Shown here one piece after another: positions 4,498-5,147 of a stretch of 5,147 nucleotides of DNA. Source of the stretch: an uncultured Ruminococcus sp. (lineage in GTDB: Bacteria > Bacillota > Clostridia > Oscillospirales > Acutalibacteraceae). Each line of letters opens with the position of its first letter. Positions within the stretch are counted from its first letter, which is position 1. The position numbers and the translations under genes were made by a program. A model generated the notes under the pieces. That model had not been told where the DNA came from and did no database searches. It saw only the letters and a list, made by a program, of their open reading frames with translations. The DNA lies in contig CACXHC010000293.1 in assembly GCA_902767285.1 (NCBI GenBank), forward strand, positions 1 to 5,147. Reading direction: 5' to 3'.

Positions 4498-5147
4498 TTA
4501 AATTAAATGAACCGGAAATTCTTTTTCCACGCCTGCCAACGAATTATCATCAACAAAGCCCACAGAATATCTTAAATCAGCGAGAGCGTCACCGGAATCT
4601 ATCGCAGTATCGCTTATAACATCAGCCGCATATTTGGGAATAACATCAAAATCGTCAAGACCAATCGAATATCTGAGTATCAGCACAGCATCGTTTGAAG
4701 TGATTACGGTATCCAAATCCACATCGCCCATAAGGATCATGATTGTTTCTTTTTCGCCGTTATTTCCGTTATCTCCGTTGTTTCCGTTATCGCCGTTGTT
4801 TCCGTTATCGCCGTTGTTTCCGTTATCTCCACCGTTTCCATCGTTTGGATTGCTTGGTTTATCGGGAGAATCGGATGTGTCGGATGTTTCTTTATTTCCG
4901 CCGTTGTTTCCGCCATTACCGCCGTTGCCGTTGTTATCGGAATCACCGTTGCCACCGTTACCGCCGTTACCGCCATTGCCGTTGTTATCGGAATCACCGT
5001 TGCCACTGTTTCCGCCATTTCCACCGTTACCGTTGTTGTCGGAATCACCGTTGCCACCGTTTCCGCCGTTTCCACCGTTTCCGCCATTGCCGTTGTTGTC
5101 GGAATCAGGATTATTGCCACCGTTTCCGCCGTTGCCGTTGTTATCGG
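4498..5147 (-). CDS. Dockerin-domain protein with Asn/Gly repeat linker, C-terminal part (5' end outside window)
   Basis: The frame is open from the window edge (first full codon at 5145) for 215 codons to TAA at 4500-4498. Residues 1-135 are a low-complexity linker of Gly, Asn, Asp and Ser. It has units beginning DNNGNGGNGGN (15-20 residues), a Ser/Thr/Asp/Pro spacer (about 86-101) and four DNGNNG units (107-130). Residues about 136-202 are a dockerin-like module with two F-hand Ca-binding loops: DVDLDTVITSND (141-152) followed by LRYSIGL, and DVISDTAIDSGD (175-186) followed by LRYSVGF. Dockerins bind cohesins on scaffoldins or cell-surface anchors, so the protein is probably secreted. Position 3 of the second loop is Ile instead of the usual Asn/Asp ligand. 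A short tail ends in FPVHLI. The N-terminal domain, and so the function, is not visible. ATGs at 4740 and 4731 are internal, because the same frame continues upstream through the repeats. Confidence 0.85.
   Translation of the reverse strand, partial: DNNGNGGNGGNNPDSDNNGNGGNGGNGGNGGNGDSDNNGNGGNGGNSGNGDSDNNGNGGNGGNGGNGDSDNNGNGGNGGNNGGNKETSDTSDSPDKPSNPNDGNGGDNGNNGDNGNNGDNGNNGDNGNNGEKETIMILMGDVDLDTVITSNDAVLILRYSIGLDDFDVIPKYAADVISDTAIDSGDALADLRYSVGFVDDNSLAGVEKEFPVHLI
4756..4827 (-). repeat. Four tandem 18-bp repeats encoding DNGNNG
   Basis: Four head-to-tail 18-nt units each encode Asp-Asn-Gly-Asn-Asn-Gly. They differ only in synonymous Gly and Asn codons (GGA/GGC, AAC/AAT). They sit just before the short EKETI joint that leads into the dockerin module. 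The unit length keeps the frame when copies are gained or lost. Confidence 0.9.
4894..5145 (-). repeat. Tandem Gly/Asn repeats of 15-20 residues (45-60 bp units)
   Basis: Successive units beginning DNNGNGGNGG and mostly ending in GDS or PDS have lengths of 15, 20, 17 and 17 residues, followed by a degenerate fifth. Two 29-bp segments at 4927-4955 and 4978-5006 are identical, 51 bp apart, which equals the 17-residue unit. Length variation comes from different numbers of the inner GGN triplet. The array reaches the window edge and probably continues. Confidence 0.88.

Noticed and set aside
4498..4740. Dockerin module as a free-standing 80-aa gene starting at ATG 4740
   Set aside because: The same frame continues upstream without a stop through 135 linker codons, and there is no ribosome binding site before this ATG.
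4737..5120. Open minus-strand frame encoding a Thr/Ala/Val/Glu repeat protein of 127 residues
   Set aside because: It is the shifted reading of the Asn/Gly repeats. The frame that runs into the dockerin module stays open to the window edge and gives a sensible linker, so the other frame is a by-product of repeat composition.
4741..5147. Plus-strand open stretch rich in Val, Ala, Ile and Thr that could look like a membrane protein
   Set aside because: It is antisense to the Asn/Gly codons (AAC/GGN read backwards as GTT/NCC) and has no start signal, so it is an artefact of codon composition.
4741..5147. Repeat array considered as a possible CRISPR
   Set aside because: The units are 18 bp or 45-60 bp, imperfect, coding in frame, and lack unique spacers between constant repeats.

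Overview
The window looks like a low-to-moderate GC Firmicute, most likely a Ruminococcus-like member of the Oscillospiraceae/Clostridia. The clues are a type IV pilus (T4P) assembly operon with a fused PilM-PilN protein, a two-repeat dockerin domain on a neighbouring gene, Ser/Asp/Thr-rich linkers, AGGAGG-type ribosome binding sites and very AT-rich intergenic DNA. The lineage is inferred from protein content only; no rRNA or other phylogenetic marker is present.

Every gene I can support is on the minus strand, so transcription runs from high to low coordinates. At the high end (5147-4498) is the C-terminal part of a protein whose start lies outside the window. It is a long Asn/Gly repeat linker followed by a dockerin-type module with two Ca-binding loops. 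A hairpin (4447-4484) follows its stop codon. Then comes about 350 bp of AT-rich intergenic DNA containing a good vegetative promoter candidate (4244-4273).

That promoter would drive a tightly packed three-gene operon: a PilM-PilN fusion (4149-2266), a PilO-like protein (2264-1476) and a prepilin peptidase PilD (1479-721). The gene junctions are 1 nt and a 4-nt ATGA overlap. The operon ends in a strong intrinsic terminator (666-709). A separate promoter candidate (587-614) precedes the start of a PilB/GspE-type assembly ATPase (537-1). The window cuts this gene after its N-terminal MshEN domain, which matches the cyclic-di-GMP-binding consensus.

Together these genes encode the inner-membrane part of a type IV pilus or pseudopilus. 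PilD processes prepilins, PilMN and PilO form the alignment platform, and PilB powers extension. The pilins, PilC and PilT are not in the window and may lie downstream of pilB. The system is a known one. The points worth attention are the GspL-like architecture of PilMN with degraded nucleotide-binding motifs, acidic Ser/Asp/Thr insertions in PilN and PilO, a PilD with a reduced N-terminal region lacking CxxC motifs, the c-di-GMP-type MshEN motif, and the adjacent dockerin protein with two classes of in-frame tandem repeat. I saw no RNA genes, CRISPR arrays, insertion sequences or phage genes.
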